Below are positions 1-10,768 of a stretch of DNA of 64,000 nt, piece after piece. Every line of letters starts with the position of its first letter. Within the stretch, counting starts at the first letter, position 1. The position numbers and the translations under genes are program-made. Origin of the DNA: Branchiostoma floridae (Eukaryota > Chordata > Leptocardii > Amphioxiformes > Branchiostomatidae); contig NC_049981.1 in assembly GCF_000003815.2 (NCBI RefSeq), forward strand, positions 10,349,476 to 10,413,475, given 5' to 3'. The notes below the pieces were generated by a model, which worked only from the letters and a program-made list of their open reading frames with translations, was not told where the DNA came from and did not search any database.

Positions 1-788
1 AAGACTGCGAGGGAGTCTAGGTCTTTGGGGGCATAGACACACACAAAGATAACCCCCTTGGAAAGGTAATAAACAGCGAAGCGTACTTGGTTGTGACTGA
101 GAATTCCACTTTAAACACGAATCTAGCCTGTGAACCTTTCGCATACTGCATTATTTATGACACCGTTCCTCTCACCAATAGACAGAAAATTGCTATGAAG
201 AAGAATGATATGATCAGTGGAGAAGTGAACTTTGAAGCCAGATGTATTTAGACTTAACTTCCAGTAGGTCTTATGCCTCTAAAGTAGCTAAGCCGGCGAG
301 CGATGTCACGACTTTTCATTTTTCCCGTGAGGCACGGTCGCCAGGGATCATTTCAAAAGTTAGATCGTCGACGCTTCTTAACTTCGATTTTAAAAGTTTA
401 ACTTGGAATTGTACTTTCACGGAATGTAAAGCAATTAGTCAATATTTCAGCACATGAAGTTCTTCAACTAAAAAATCAGTCATTTTCGACTGACTCGATC
501 AGTCTTCTTCAGCTGTCCGACCCATTTACTGTAGACACGTGACTTTCTTCAGTTCAGCCAATCCGAGACGTTGGGCGATATCGACTTCCAACAACTTTTG
601 ACTCATTGCTGACGTCACACGTACATCACGTGTCCGCAGCGATTGAGCCAGAGAGCTGAAGACGACTGAACGAGTTAGTAAAAAAAATTGAGTCTATTTT
701 AATATCTTCATTTCTGTCAGAAATTGCAGATGAAATTTCTAAAAATGACAGATGAAGCTTTAAGTTTAAAGATCGTTTCAAAACTTAC
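1..788. other. Left-edge non-coding sequence
   Basis: No gene is recognised here. A perfect CRE palindrome TGACGTCA lies at 610-617, followed by an E-box CACGTG at about 627-632. The piece 21-251 is open in one plus frame but is not accepted as a gene (see rejected items). The right edge is the inferred intron on the far side of the minus-strand exon candidate at 789-987. Confidence 0.5.
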
Positions 789-987
789 TTCGTTCGAGTT
801 CAGTCCAATTGGAATCTTGGATGTGAAGATTGCATCCGCTCGGTGATATACAGCACACTTTACAGGCGCATCGTACTGGCCTTGGGAGAAAAGGTCGCGA
901 TAAATCGGGCTTTCACCAAAAATGATGGGCGCACTTCTGAGTGATGCGGCCGTATCATAAGCCATGTGGAGTGACCCGAGACCATAT
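789..987 (-). CDS. Putative internal coding exon of an unidentified gene
   Basis: On the minus strand a 199-bp block is bounded by an acceptor (CTCTCAG ending at 988) and a consensus donor (GAA|GTAAGT, intron beginning at 788). Skipping one leading base, it reads 66 codons without a stop, from YGLGSLHMAYDTAA to KIPIGLNSNE, and the last codon ends exactly at the donor. Codons use many C/G third positions and the block is richer in GC than its surroundings, which supports real coding sequence. I do not recognise the family. No signal peptide, membrane segment or catalytic motif is evident in so short a piece. The gene would run leftward out of the window, with its 5' end between 1 kb and the promoter-like block near 6.5 kb. 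The coincidence of a good donor and an open frame could still be chance. Confidence 0.45.
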
Positions 988-1446
988 CTGAGAGCTTATT
1001 ACATCTCAAATGTTGCAGATCCTCCGCAATCATAGTAGCCTATACACAGGCCCCTTGGGGTGAGTAGAGTTTAGAGTTTAGAACATGGTTCAAGCACCGA
1101 GGAGACGATTTTTCAAAGCTTCGCTTGAGTCTCCATACCGTCTTTTTCATGACTGCATGAATGAAAGTTTACTGGCATTATTAAAAACCATGCCATAAAG
1201 AAAAAAGTTATATGTTGTATCTCATTCTCACTGTACTGCGCGCTGGTTTGCGCCCACTTATAAAAGAATGGCGCAATTTTGTAGCAGTCTTGAGCGATGC
1301 CAGCTACCTACCTACCTACTAGATATCCGGTATAGTAATGATATTCATTCGTTAAAATGATATTGCTTCCACGTATGTTCATTATCTTTGTATCCTGTCT
1401 TTCATATATTCAAGAAACTTTGACATAGAAACTTAATAGAGCCATC
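988..1446. other. Non-coding, nothing recognised
   Basis: This is the presumed upstream intron of the minus-strand exon candidate. I see no open frame of note, repeat or RNA gene. Confidence 0.5.
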
Positions 1447-1651
1447 ACTGTCCTCTTATGGTATCCAGAGGGTAACCTATATCCGTTGTACCCTGACAGG
1501 GCAGTCGTCGGACGGTGGTTCCAGGCGGTAATATTTTGGAATAAAAACATTGCAATTTGAAACCATCGTCCTTCGACATGATATCCATACTAAATATCCC
1601 TTTGAAATTCAGCGGATATAGGTGAACCCGTGGATAAAGGTGAACTAGCGT
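1447..1651. mobile_element. Palindromic MITE, family A copy 1
   Basis: A degenerate copy of a ~220-bp foldback element that recurs seven times here. The left arm keeps GGGTAACCTATATCCGTTG. The middle keeps the mirrored GTCGGACGGTGG and GAAACCATCGTCC blocks. The right end keeps GGATAAAGGTGAACTAGCG. The outermost left ~15 bases are eroded. Best-preserved relative: 52592-52810. Confidence 0.75.
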
Positions 1652-2030
1652 CACTCACTTACATAATAGTAAACAGAATATTTTAAAAACTGAATATTTT
1701 TGCTGTTACAAGCGGAATCTTTCCCCAAACATTAAAGAATGATAAACACATAGCCTCTTGGCCCGGTCTCCAATACTTTAACGTTTCCCAAAAGGGCGGG
1801 AAATTTATGTCAGCAATTTCCGGGTATTACCAGATGCTTCATCTGGAAACGATACATCTTTAGGCATGTTGCCAATGTGGTCTCGTTCCCATAATAGTTT
1901 GATATCGCTTGTGTCGTCCCAAATGAAAACACGTGCATTTGATGACAGTTGGAATATGCGTTCATCTCAAATTTGATAAAATTTCTTACTTCTGAAATTG
2001 TTCTTGATAAATATCTGCATACGTGAAACA

Positions 2031-2249
2031 CAATTTCGCCTTTATTTGTGGTGTAGCCTATATCCATTGTTTGGAAAAACAAGGGCACGAACGTATAGTT
2101 AGGACTGATATCAAGCCAGTGGACTGCAGATACAAATTGCAATGAATGGAAAATATTGCAGTTTGAAACCACCCCCCGTTGATATCCCTAAATACACCCG
2201 CTTTAAACGGATAAAGGTTACCTCGCGGATGCAGGTGAACTGGGGTTAC
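2031..2249. mobile_element. Palindromic MITE, family A copy 2
   Basis: The left arm is recognisable as CCTTTATTTGTGGTGTAGCCTATATCC and the right as GGATAAAGGTTACC...GGTGAACT. The core holds GCAGTTTGAAACCACC. Both arms are diverged and the right tip (TGGGGTTA) is altered from CTAGCGTTA. The 1652-2030 spacer shows nothing. Confidence 0.7.
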
Positions 2250-2350
2250 ATATTTACTTTTATTAGCCAGGTTTCTTTTACATAAGTTCTGACGACTAGA
2301 AAATTAGCATTTTGCTTACCTTCACATAGTATAGCATTACAAACTTCCGC

Positions 2351-2570
2351 TCTGTTTATTCTTACTCACATTCGTATATATGACGACCAGCCCCTCCAGC
2401 TCTGTCCTGCCACTTGCTACATGATATAATCACAAGATGTTTGCTAGTTTATCAGTAACCATAGTGATAGCCTGGTCCAGGTCATTGACCTTATCTGTTT
2501 TGAGAAGAGACGAGGAAGAAACGTAGCTAAAACCACATGTTTCTCTTCCGTGAAGGGAAATATAATAACG
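2351..2570. repeat. Dispersed repeat, family B copy 1
   Basis: Defined by the shared core CCAGCCCCTCCAGCTCTGTC followed by CTGCCACTTGCTACAT, then CCTGGTCCAGGTCATTGACC and an A-rich GAAGAAACGTAGC tract. Related copies lie near 3.1, 60.6 and 62.0 kb on the same strand. No terminal inverted repeats are seen, so a retroposon or a solo fragment of a larger element is possible. No open frame. Confidence 0.7.
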
Positions 2571-2657
2571 GTTAGCTTTGTGTAACTGTACACGACTTGA
2601 ATTGACTGCTAATTACGTTTTACGTTACAACAGAACAAAACGTCCTCAGTAAGGATT

Positions 2658-2701
2658 GACGTCATACGTCAATGGGAGCCACTAAAAGCTAAATGACGTC
2701 A
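2658..2701. promoter_or_regulatory. Pair of CRE-like palindromes
   Basis: TGACGTCA occurs twice, at 2658-2665 and 2694-2701, with a further ACGTCA between them. The palindrome is the CREB/ATF binding site. Two exact 8-mers within 44 bp is more than expected by chance, but no gene start is visible beside them. They could serve a leftward or rightward gene. Confidence 0.3.
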
Positions 2702-3097
2702 ATATGGGCACTTACATTTGTCAACGGCTCTTGTCGGCTTCAGCAATGTAACTTGGTGTTTCTCATACGCTGTATTCTAACTTCTACAGCAGCACTTGAA
2801 ACATGTCACATTCAGGGTGTCAAACTATAAACAACCCCCGAGACAATCGAAGGAGATAGAAAAGCAAGATTCATCTATATACAGATGGATTTTGATAGAA
2901 ACAATGAAAATATGATCGGCTATCTTTGGAGATTTCATAGCAACAAAAAACATCTAGTGGAAAATACTTTATGATATACATTTCAGATTAAGTTGATCTT
3001 ATTTACATTTGAGTCCAGTAAAGGACAAGACATAAGATTGGTAACAGTTCAGCCTCTCACGCACAGTGTTAATTCGAAAAAAAGCATATCCATATAC

Positions 3098-3430
3098 ACA
3101 TAACGCTATGGTGACCAGCCCCTCCAGTTCTGGCCTGCCACTTGCTGCACCACAGGGCGTTTGCTACTTTACTTGTAACAATGGTGACAGCCGTCTGGTC
3201 TGCTCTCCAAGCAGAGTTTAGGCTCCGGTTTTTTTTTAACGTTTTTCATGCGTTTTTATCGGTCTTTCTATTTTGTACTGTTTTCCGGAGTTATGTCTCA
3301 CGAGTCTAACCTCTGCAGTACGTCTGGTCCAGGTCATTGACATTGTTTGTTTGGAGAGGAAGAAGAAGAAACGTAGCAAAAACAACATGTTTCCCTTCGG
3401 CGGACATTAACATAACAACTGTGTGTCAAT
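3098..3430. repeat. Dispersed repeat, family B copy 2, split by an insertion
   Basis: The left part (CCAGCCCCTCCAGTTCTGGC, CTGCCACTTGCTGCA) and the right part (GGTCCAGGTCATTGACATTG, GAAGAAGAAACGTAGC) match copy 1 but are separated by a 121-bp element at 3201-3321 with an 8-bp duplication. Removing the insert and one duplicate restores the order seen in copy 1. Confidence 0.75.
3201..3321. mobile_element. Short inverted-repeat element, family C copy 1, nested in family B
   Basis: Flanked by exact 8-bp direct repeats GTCTGGTC at 3193-3200 and 3322-3329. The ends are imperfect inverted repeats: CTCCAAGCAGAGTTTAGGCTC on the left against the complement of GAGTCTAACCTCTGCAG on the right. An 8-bp duplication is typical of hAT-type transposition, so a hAT-derived MITE is my inference. 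No coding capacity. Confidence 0.7.
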
Positions 3431-4489
3431 CTACTGAAACTTTTGTACATCTGTACGTTTGCCCTAAGCGTGCTACAGCAAGTGCTGTGTCAATGCCACT
3501 TCCCTATCTTGATCAATCTATCGACCTGAGGACAGCCGAGTTGTGACAAAGTGAGAGTGCGCGAGTGTTGATATTGCTCTCTGATATGCCAACTCTGTTT
3601 GCCTCTGAGTCGTTGGAAGGTGGCCATGGATACCTGAGGTATACATGTTTGCCGAGTGGAGGCGTCTAGCCAACAGAAGAGAGCGGTAACGGTGTAGAAG
3701 GAATTTCTTCGTCTCAGGCTTTACGAAGGTACTACATGTTTCATACGTTGTGTGGTTGTGCTTTCACGTTTTCTAAAGGTATCCTTTGAAATGCATTTAC
3801 TCTCCAAGTGTATGCTTGTGTGTCCATTGTACGCTACTCCTTTAAGTCTACAGTACATGTATATCAACTTGCTTTGTTTCGAATGTTTCCCCTTACGTTA
3901 CGTCTATGTTCCGTTTGCAAGAAGTACCTAATACTAGTTCAGCTACAATGAGCGCTAGTAACTAAAATTGTTATCTACTGTGACTAATAAACCTTACATC
4001 ATATAGCTTTTGTATGATCAATCCACATGCAACTTGTTTTTTTAAAATAGTAGTACCGTCATGTCGTCAAGAAATGAAAGTCATTTTTTGAAACATTTAG
4101 TCGCAGTTGTTTAGCTATCTCCATGCACGTAGAAGTTCTGTTGTCCGCTCAACGTGTAATTATGGCCTAATGGCACATATGTTAACAGGTTTCCGTACTG
4201 TTTCAGTAGCAGGGTATGTTTTACAGGAAGAGGGTATTGAGCAATTTCGTTTTTTTACGTCTGCTTGGAAATCAGCTCTTAAGAACGTTGAGACAAAAAC
4301 CGCATATCTAAGATCTACATGAAAACTCTCCAAGCAGACGTGTCAGCTAGATGAAAAAAGAGAAGAATTTGGCCAAATAGGGACAAGTAAGTTGCTATGG
4401 GGTTTCAGTCAGTCTTTTGCAGTCTGTCCAACCTACCGGTCAGTTCACTCCTAGGCCAATTAACTCCTGCTAGACTTTAATTCCTAACT
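3431..4489. other. Non-coding, nothing recognised
   Basis: No supported gene, RNA or clear repeat. Short open frames occur but lack splice context or protein-like composition. Confidence 0.5.
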
Positions 4490-4548
4490 TGGCCAAAGCC
4501 CCCTATTCACTGACTATTATGCCAGGCCGGAGTCTGGTAGAGACTACG
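4490..4548. repeat. Single arm of MITE family K
   Basis: TTCACTGACTATTATGCC followed by GGAGTCTGGTAGAGACTAC resembles the right terminal repeat of the complete element at 39192-39344 (CAGTGACCTGTGGAGCC, TGGTAGAGGCTA). The matching left arm is not evident, so this is a relic. Confidence 0.45.
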
Positions 4549-4730
4549 TGAAAACGTTTGGTCTCAAAGCCGGACTTTGGGAGGGTGTGCTTCATCAAGA
4601 AGATTGATGGGTCGAGGTTGAAGGCCGTGTGAATGGTCTGCAAATATCCGTTTTGTTCGTGGACCAACTTTGCCACAACAGAGCCCTTGCCAGACCCACC
4701 CACCCCTAACAAAACAAACGGTGTACCGTT
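4503..4730 (-). pseudogene. P-loop NTPase-like gene fragment
   Basis: A minus-strand open stretch reads NGTPFVLLGVGGSGKGS followed by VVAKLVHEQNGYLQ, then about 45 further residues to a stop. A hydrophobic strand followed by a glycine-rich GxxGxGKG loop is the Walker A layout. GKG followed by S/T is seen in adenylate-kinase-type NMP kinases. The surrounding VVAKLV also resembles STAND/NACHT NTPases in which a serine replaces the glycine after the lysine. The last ~14 codons lie inside a mobile-element arm (4508-4547), so the original frame is broken there. An alternative start is the acceptor-like TTGTTTTGTTAG just upstream of GVGG on this strand. No Walker B is visible. It could be an exon of the same leftward gene as 789-987, a decayed fragment, or chance. 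Confidence 0.3.
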
Positions 4731-4735
4731 TTAAT

Positions 4736-4983
4736 TACCCCGCCAAGTCTGACAGACACGACCCGTGGTTCAGGGACCCTGAAAGCGGGCCGATGCCCGG
4801 CGGTGTTTGTGCCGGGTCACGGCTGATGTCCGGGTACGACCCGCTGTTTGTCTGTTGTCACGGGAGGCCGGCGCTATGTGTACAAACTGTGCTCTGGTAC
4901 GTGACTTCCTGGCATGTGGTGCAGCCGCACACGGGCGGTGTCAGGTACAATATGGACGGACAGTGCTCAGGTGTAGTCTGTAG
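4736..4983. other. GC-rich block, unassigned
   Basis: Markedly richer in G+C and CpG than the surrounding AT-rich DNA. The plus strand is open across it (ending at 4987, including SDRHDPWFRDPESG), while minus frames are interrupted. I recognise no protein. It could be a decayed exon, a small CpG-rich regulatory element or part of an unrecognised repeat. Confidence 0.3.
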
Positions 4984-5177
4984 GTAGTTCACCTTTATCT
5001 GTGGCTTAACCTATATCCGTTGTTCTAAAAAAAAAAAACAGCGTACCTTTAATAGGGGTATCAATTCGACAGACGGTACAATACTTTGAAAATAAAAATA
5101 ACTGCAATATCTTAAAGATGTTTTATGATTTTTTTTTGCGTTTTGAAACCACCGTCTGTTAACTTGTAATCCCTAAC
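4984..5177. mobile_element. Palindromic MITE, family A copy 3, right arm lost
   Basis: The left arm GTTCACCTTTATCTGTGGC, then CTATATCCGTTG, is well kept, and the core TTTGAAACCACCGTCTGTTAA is present. The right arm with GGATAAAGGTGAAC is missing. An A-rich tract and a T-rich tract interrupt the interior. Confidence 0.65.
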
Positions 5178-6479
5178 AAGTTCTGATAAAAGTGTTAGCA
5201 TTTTTTACCATTTCTACTTTCGCCAAGACGTTTTTGGTAGAGTTTGTGTGGATGTGTGTATGCATGTATGTATGTATCTGTATGTATATATAAGGTTTAT
5301 CATCATAACTCAAGAAGGTTTGGTAATTGGACAGGTTACTTTGAGACATCGAAATGACCAGGGTCGACATAAATGAACGGAATGATTAGATCTGGCGCCA
5401 TCTGGCTGATAGTTTTATTACTGCAGCGGAACTTCTGGTCTTGATACGCTCGTGCTCTGGACACACTATGGTTATGATTCTTAGTTGTTCAAAGATTTTC
5501 TCATATTATGATGATAACGACAATGATTGCACTGTATTGTCCAACAATTGCATAAACACGACGTATGCATATGGCAAATTCTATTACCAAACCACCATCG
5601 GCTTTGGCAGGCCAGAGTATATAGTCGATAAGTGTATTGAATCTTGAGTGACATTCTATTTTGTTCAAATCCCTTTCAAAAACGTTTGATTCATACAAAG
5701 ATTGTTATGATGATGCTAACAAGAAAGAGAGAAATAGATACTAGTATAAGGTTTTCTGGCAACAAGACGTACAATGGGGTCCAGTAGATCGGTTGTAATG
5801 TTAGATTTGGCAGGCTTTGAATTATACAGGAACTTCTGACTTATGGTCAAATTGATAGAATCAATTAGCTATCCATGCGAAGGGGAAGACAATGCCTTCC
5901 AAGTAGAGGCTCGGCTCCGGCTCAGTTTTTTTCTTTACGTAGTTTTAGGCGTATTTGTCGGGCTTTCTATTGTCGGTTTGTTTAAGAGATATGGTAGAAG
6001 CGTATGTTGCAACATAATAAATTGCACATTTTATTCATTGACAAAAATAACATAGGACACGGTAGCTGTTTTTTTGGACTAACGTTACATAACACAATTT
6101 CGTGTTTGTATGTTAGGCGTGACGCCATTGCCTCTCCCAAGCCTCGCCCCTGGAGCTTCGCCAAAATGCACGGGCTGTGGCTCGTGACTGGCTGTACGTG
6201 CTGTTGACAAAGCACAGACTTGACGAAATAAGCGGTGAAAAATAGCGACTCGCTTTACACACTCTGTCTCTCTTTGTTTAGAGTCGCATCAACGGAAGTG
6301 TCAAAGTCAAAGCGTTTTCACGGACAGAAGAATAACAATGCGACAATACTTCTTAGAAGACACGGTATTCATGTGTAATAATGCCAACTTGACAGGTGAT
6401 TCACAAACTGTGGTGAAGTGCGGAAGGCGGGTTCCTGTTCTTTGTCTATGCTTCCAAGTAGCTGCTGGCAGAGCACCAA
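5178..6479. other. Non-coding, with one family C fragment
   Basis: No gene seen. A short TGTATG-type tract lies near 5255-5290. At 5895-5985, CTTCCAAGTAGAGGCTCGGC, then CTCCGGCTCAG and TTTTAGGCGTATTTGTCGGG, resembles the left half of the family C element at 3201-3321. Confidence 0.45.
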
Positions 6480-6660
6480 AACAGTGAAATGAACTCCCGT
6501 GACGTCAAACGAGCCAAATCATATAAGAAGTGTTGTGATTGGTCAGATGTGTCTGACATATCGTGACGTAAAACGCGCGAAATTATTTGACGGAGCGTTA
6601 CGATTGGTCAGCGGAGTCTGGCGGGGAAACCCACACACTTCCGGTTTGTGAAATCGACAC
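6480..6660 (+). promoter_or_regulatory. Candidate distal promoter of the LHFPL2-like gene
   Basis: Two identical inverted CCAAT boxes (GATTGGTCAG) lie at 6537-6546 and 6602-6611. A CRE palindrome TGACGTCA lies at 6500-6507 and a half-palindrome TGACGTAA at 6564-6571. An ETS-type ACTTCCGG lies at 6637-6644. CpG content rises locally. Paired NF-Y-type boxes ~65 bp apart with an ETS site just downstream are typical of TATA-less promoters. A strong splice donor follows ~110 bp later. That this promoter serves LHFPL2, 46 kb upstream of its start codon, is inference from strand and splice signals; an unrelated gene remains possible. Confidence 0.5.
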
Positions 6661-6753
6661 ATTTGGAGACACCGCGGTGTGCGGAACAAGACGTGACTTG
6701 TACAAAGGTGCTGTGAAAAGTTGGCCAGAAAAACACATAAACCTTACTCTTTG
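6661..6753 (+). other. Candidate first (untranslated) exon
   Basis: Follows the promoter-like block and ends at the consensus donor TTTG|GTAAGT (intron from 6754). The start is not defined; transcription probably begins around 6650-6700. No initiation codon with a convincing long frame is present. Confidence 0.35.
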
Positions 6754-9700
6754 GTAAGTGGCTCACTTTTGTCACTCTACTGCGAAAGACTAACTCTATG
6801 TAGCTTTCAGTTTATGATGATTTATCTAAATTATGGCGCGATAAATAATTTTAAACATCATATTTTGTCGGAGCAGATTTCGAGCGTTGTACCAAGGTTC
6901 TAACTCCCTCAAGGTGTAAAGAATGTGTCCGTTAGATCTCAGAGGAGATAGTCGGATGGGTAGATTTGTTTTGCTCTGTGGGACGTTTTTAGGAGCTCCA
7001 TAGCATAGTGTGACATCGCTGGTAGTGCTTGTCCAGGTCTTGTTTGCTGTCTCTGTGTGCAGTGAGCTCGGGTTCCCCCCAAAAGTAAAACACAGTCCCG
7101 GGCACCGCTCGCTCCAGCTAGTAGCTAGCGGTAAAACTCGAGAGGAAGCCCGCTAGGTTTCCTGCAAGGTCTCCCTGTCGCTCTTCCGATGATGTTCTGC
7201 AGACGCTAGACTCAGGCAAGTCTGTTAGTCATAACGGTTTTTTGGATGTAGCATGCAAAATACCATGTGGACCGTTAGTCTTGGTTTGGGTTAGGGGAGG
7301 GGGGCGACTACCTTTTTTTTTTCTCTCACCCAGTTCTTGCAATCTCTTTCCATTCCTTTTCTACCCTGTCTTCTCACGCAACTAGGTCGTAGATTTTGCT
7401 GTGTCTAACGCACTTTCTCTTGAGTATTTTATCCCTAATCCAGGACGTGGTTACACGCTTTTAACGCTACTTGTCCGGGTGGTAGAGGGATCGTTTTAGC
7501 TGGCAAGACTCCAAGCCCTGCTGCCCGACCCTCCTATGGTTACAAGCTAAACTCTAAAGGCTATGTGTAAATTGTCTAGACAAACATACCCTACATATCC
7601 TTCAGCCCTTAATCTTAGTCCTTCATTCCTTCACGACTGTTAGTGTTATTCTTAAATGTTAGATTCTTACGTCAACTGTGTGCACACACATGTCAAGTTC
7701 AAGGTGATGACCACTGATATAAGATGGGTTCTTGAACTCTTAATAGTTTGACAAAGTAGGGGGATTTTAACTGTATTTGTTGTGTGGGGGTCCACTCAAT
7801 ACTTGTCATGCATTCCCTGCAAATGGGGGTGTCTCTTCTCGAAGCAGAGGTTAGCTTGTTTTTGACATCCTTTAGGTGTTTTGTCGGAGTAGAGCAGAGT
7901 GGCGGAGCATAGATAGAGCTTTGTATTTAGGGCTTTGTATAATTTTTGTCAGATCTACATTTGTTTTTCTGGTTGACAAGAAGAAAAACTGACAGAAATG
8001 AAAGCTGAACACAAAAATGCAGAAAAAGACATGAAAAACAAGCTGGAGCCTAACCTCTGCTTGGAGAGTAGGTTTTGGGGGCACATTTCACTACTGTCAA
8101 ACTCTTTCTTGCCATCCTTGTCAATGCTTGTCATTTTGTAGAAATGTATAACCCTCATCAATTTGAATTTGACCAGTCATTTTTCATTGTAGAAGAATGG
8201 TCTTTTCGAAAGAGAGTGATTCGTCTGTGTAATGGTATAAATGTTTGTTGTACCAAAATTGTAGTCATAAACTGAAATATGGTTTTATCTTACATTTGTT
8301 GGAAGTGCTGATGCATTGTTGGCAACCTGAGAAAGTTTTTCCATGAAGGGGGACAGAGTATTTATAAATTTTGTCTGTTCACTTCGGAGCAGCAAAATTC
8401 CATTCTGAGATGGAAGGTGGGATGCTGGAAACAGACCTGTCCTGTTTACACAGTTAAGAAATGTGACCTTGTCGAGTTGTTTTGACTAAGATACCACCGC
8501 AGTGTTTTGGTACAAATGTAACTGAATTAAGCCGTCAACAATGAACCAAGGACATCCATGTTAGCTCTTACTCTTGCGTCAACTAGGCAACCGTTGTCTG
8601 GGGTCACATGGAACAGTCGAGATCTCGACCTTGAATTCTTGGGGAGTTAGGAAGTTCCCAACGGTGATAATCCACAACAAACAAAATCACATTAGCAGCA
8701 TAACATGCATACCAAATTTTATGCCTACTTGTATAAGACATGCTTAGAAATTGAGCAATGTTAACTCTTTTTTTTGGTAAGACACTGATCAATATATTTA
8801 AGACTATTTCATTGAAGAATCACAAATACAAGTCTGATTGTTTGAAATAGAAATTCTAATTGTTTCAACTTTCAAGTCAGAATTAAATCTTTCTTTCACA
8901 AGAGTTTATTTCACATTTAACCCTTTTGAAAAAAATGTAGAGCCCTTTATAGTAAACCTTGCGTTTTGTGGAGGTCTCCATAAGTTAATTGACAAGACTT
9001 TATGGTACGGGTTTGTAGGGGGTCCTGTTTTATGCTAACTAGAAAAAGGCAACAGCTACAGAATACGCTTTTGAGCAGCTATGCTAGGTTCAATTGATGC
9101 CAAATGCAAGAAGCACACTCAGCATTAGATAACAGTGCGCTTTGTCTGGTTACAAATTATTACGGCTTACAGAAAAAGGCATGTAGGCTGGCATGATTAT
9201 CCTGTGGCAGTACCCCCCATTCCTTTTGTTGCAGGTCATGTTGTTTTAGGGCCTCTTTTCTATAATCCCCAGACATGCGGGGTGGGATACCCTGGGCCAC
9301 ATTCCATCCTATCCTTTCTCAACACAGTTCACTTCCTCACAGGACTCAGGCAGTTGAGGCTGGGCAGTTCAAACCTCTGGCAAGAATTGTGATCTGTAAA
9401 AGAGAGCTGAAGTCATCCGAGAATACAGATTTGGAAAAACCATCAACGTTCATGTTGGTCTTTTGGTGAAGCAGTCATTCCCAAGTGAGGTGAACTCAAG
9501 CAGCTAGTGATAGTGCAATGGAGTTTACTATGACCAGCATTTTTACCCAAGCACACCGGGTCAACACTCATGCTCTCTCGATAAGACCTAAGAAAAAAAA
9601 AAGTTTTTCTCAGAGAGTTCGGTTCTTTTCTGCTTAGAGGTTTGACTTTGACACTTGGTGCCAGCACCTATAGCTCCCTCATACACAGAGCTGCCAGCTA

Positions 9701-10768
9701 GCTTTTACGATTGATAACCTTGAATTGTTACTTTGTTTGAGCATAAATACCATTGGAGACACTTAATGTTTCAAGAGTCAGTGGCTGATGTGTCCTTTTT
9801 TTGTCAAAGGAAGCATCCATTCTTTCGATACTAGAGGGAGAAACTATTTTCGAGCACAGCTGTATGCAATGCATATGTACCATGCATATGATTGAGGTAT
9901 TAATTTGCATGTGGGCACTTGCTGCAGTATTAGAGCCAACCTTCTGGTATTGTAGGAAAAATTTTTAAAAAAGAGAACACTCTCATAACTTGTTTTCATA
10001 CTACCCTCATGAGTAAAATGGAACATCCCAGGGGTAATCTGACTCAATGTGTACATGTGCTTTTAAATAGTGAGTTGCTGGTGTGCTATGGGGGTAAATG
10101 GATAAGATATGTTAACGCTTAACATACCTGCGTGCTAATCCACAAAGTACATGTTGTCCTGGTCGCAGGGGGGGTTGGGTGGTGGTGTTCTCATTAATTC
10201 CCCCCAGAATGCCCTGACCCCGCTTTTTTCACCATAATGTCTTTCAGTCACCTTTCGAGTGGCAAAGTGATCACATTTCCATGTACCTTTCTTCGGAGGG
10301 CACCAACAAAACATGAACTGATCTCTGTGCCACCTAACAAAACCTTTCCCCACAATGCCAACCCCCTGGACTTTCAATACCCTCTAGGTAACGTAACAAG
10401 CCGGCGGAATTCACCAACTACCTGCTGGTTTTCTCCGGTTTGTTTTGCCTTTGTCTCCTCCAAAGAATAAACATGACCGAGTAGTTATAAATTATTGTAT
10501 CATTATCAGCGTCCTTAGCGGACTGGCACGCTTCAAGTCCGGACAACGGATTTGTTTTGACTCGCCGTCGACGCCTTCCAAGGATTTTCATTCTTGGTTT
10601 GTATTGGTGGTTGGGGGGTATCCTTTCCCACGGCTGTATAGGAAGTGTGTGTGGGCCTGTCTATCGCTTACCATCTTGGAAAGTCCTTTTGGGCGATGAC
10701 TGTTTGGTGGTTGTCTGTTTGATGCATGTGTAAACAATGCGAACACTGTCTATTTTGACATGTTGCAG
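6754..10768 (+). other. Presumed intron 1
   Basis: Begins GTAAGT and ends TGTTGCAG. It contains one inverted-repeat element (7832-8069). Segments near 9340-9410 (GAGGCTGGGCAGTTCAAACC) and, inverted, near 9640-9690 belong to a low-copy dispersed sequence also seen near 12440-12500. No other gene seen. Confidence 0.35.
7832..8069. mobile_element. Inverted-repeat element, family C copy 2
   Basis: The left end CTCGAAGCAGAGGTTAGCTTG mirrors the right end CAAGCTGGAGCCTAACCTCTG plus CTTGGAGAG, with a 4-base insertion in the right arm. Total ~238 bp, interior non-coding. The same GCAGAGGTTAG terminus marks 3201-3321. I could not see a clean target duplication. Confidence 0.65.

Noticed and set aside
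21-251. Plus-strand open segment after a CTAG acceptor-like site, reading VFGGIDTHKDNPLG and ending at a stop
   Set aside because: The composition is protein-like, but the acceptor lacks a visible upstream tract at the window edge, no family is recognised, and frames of this length are common here.
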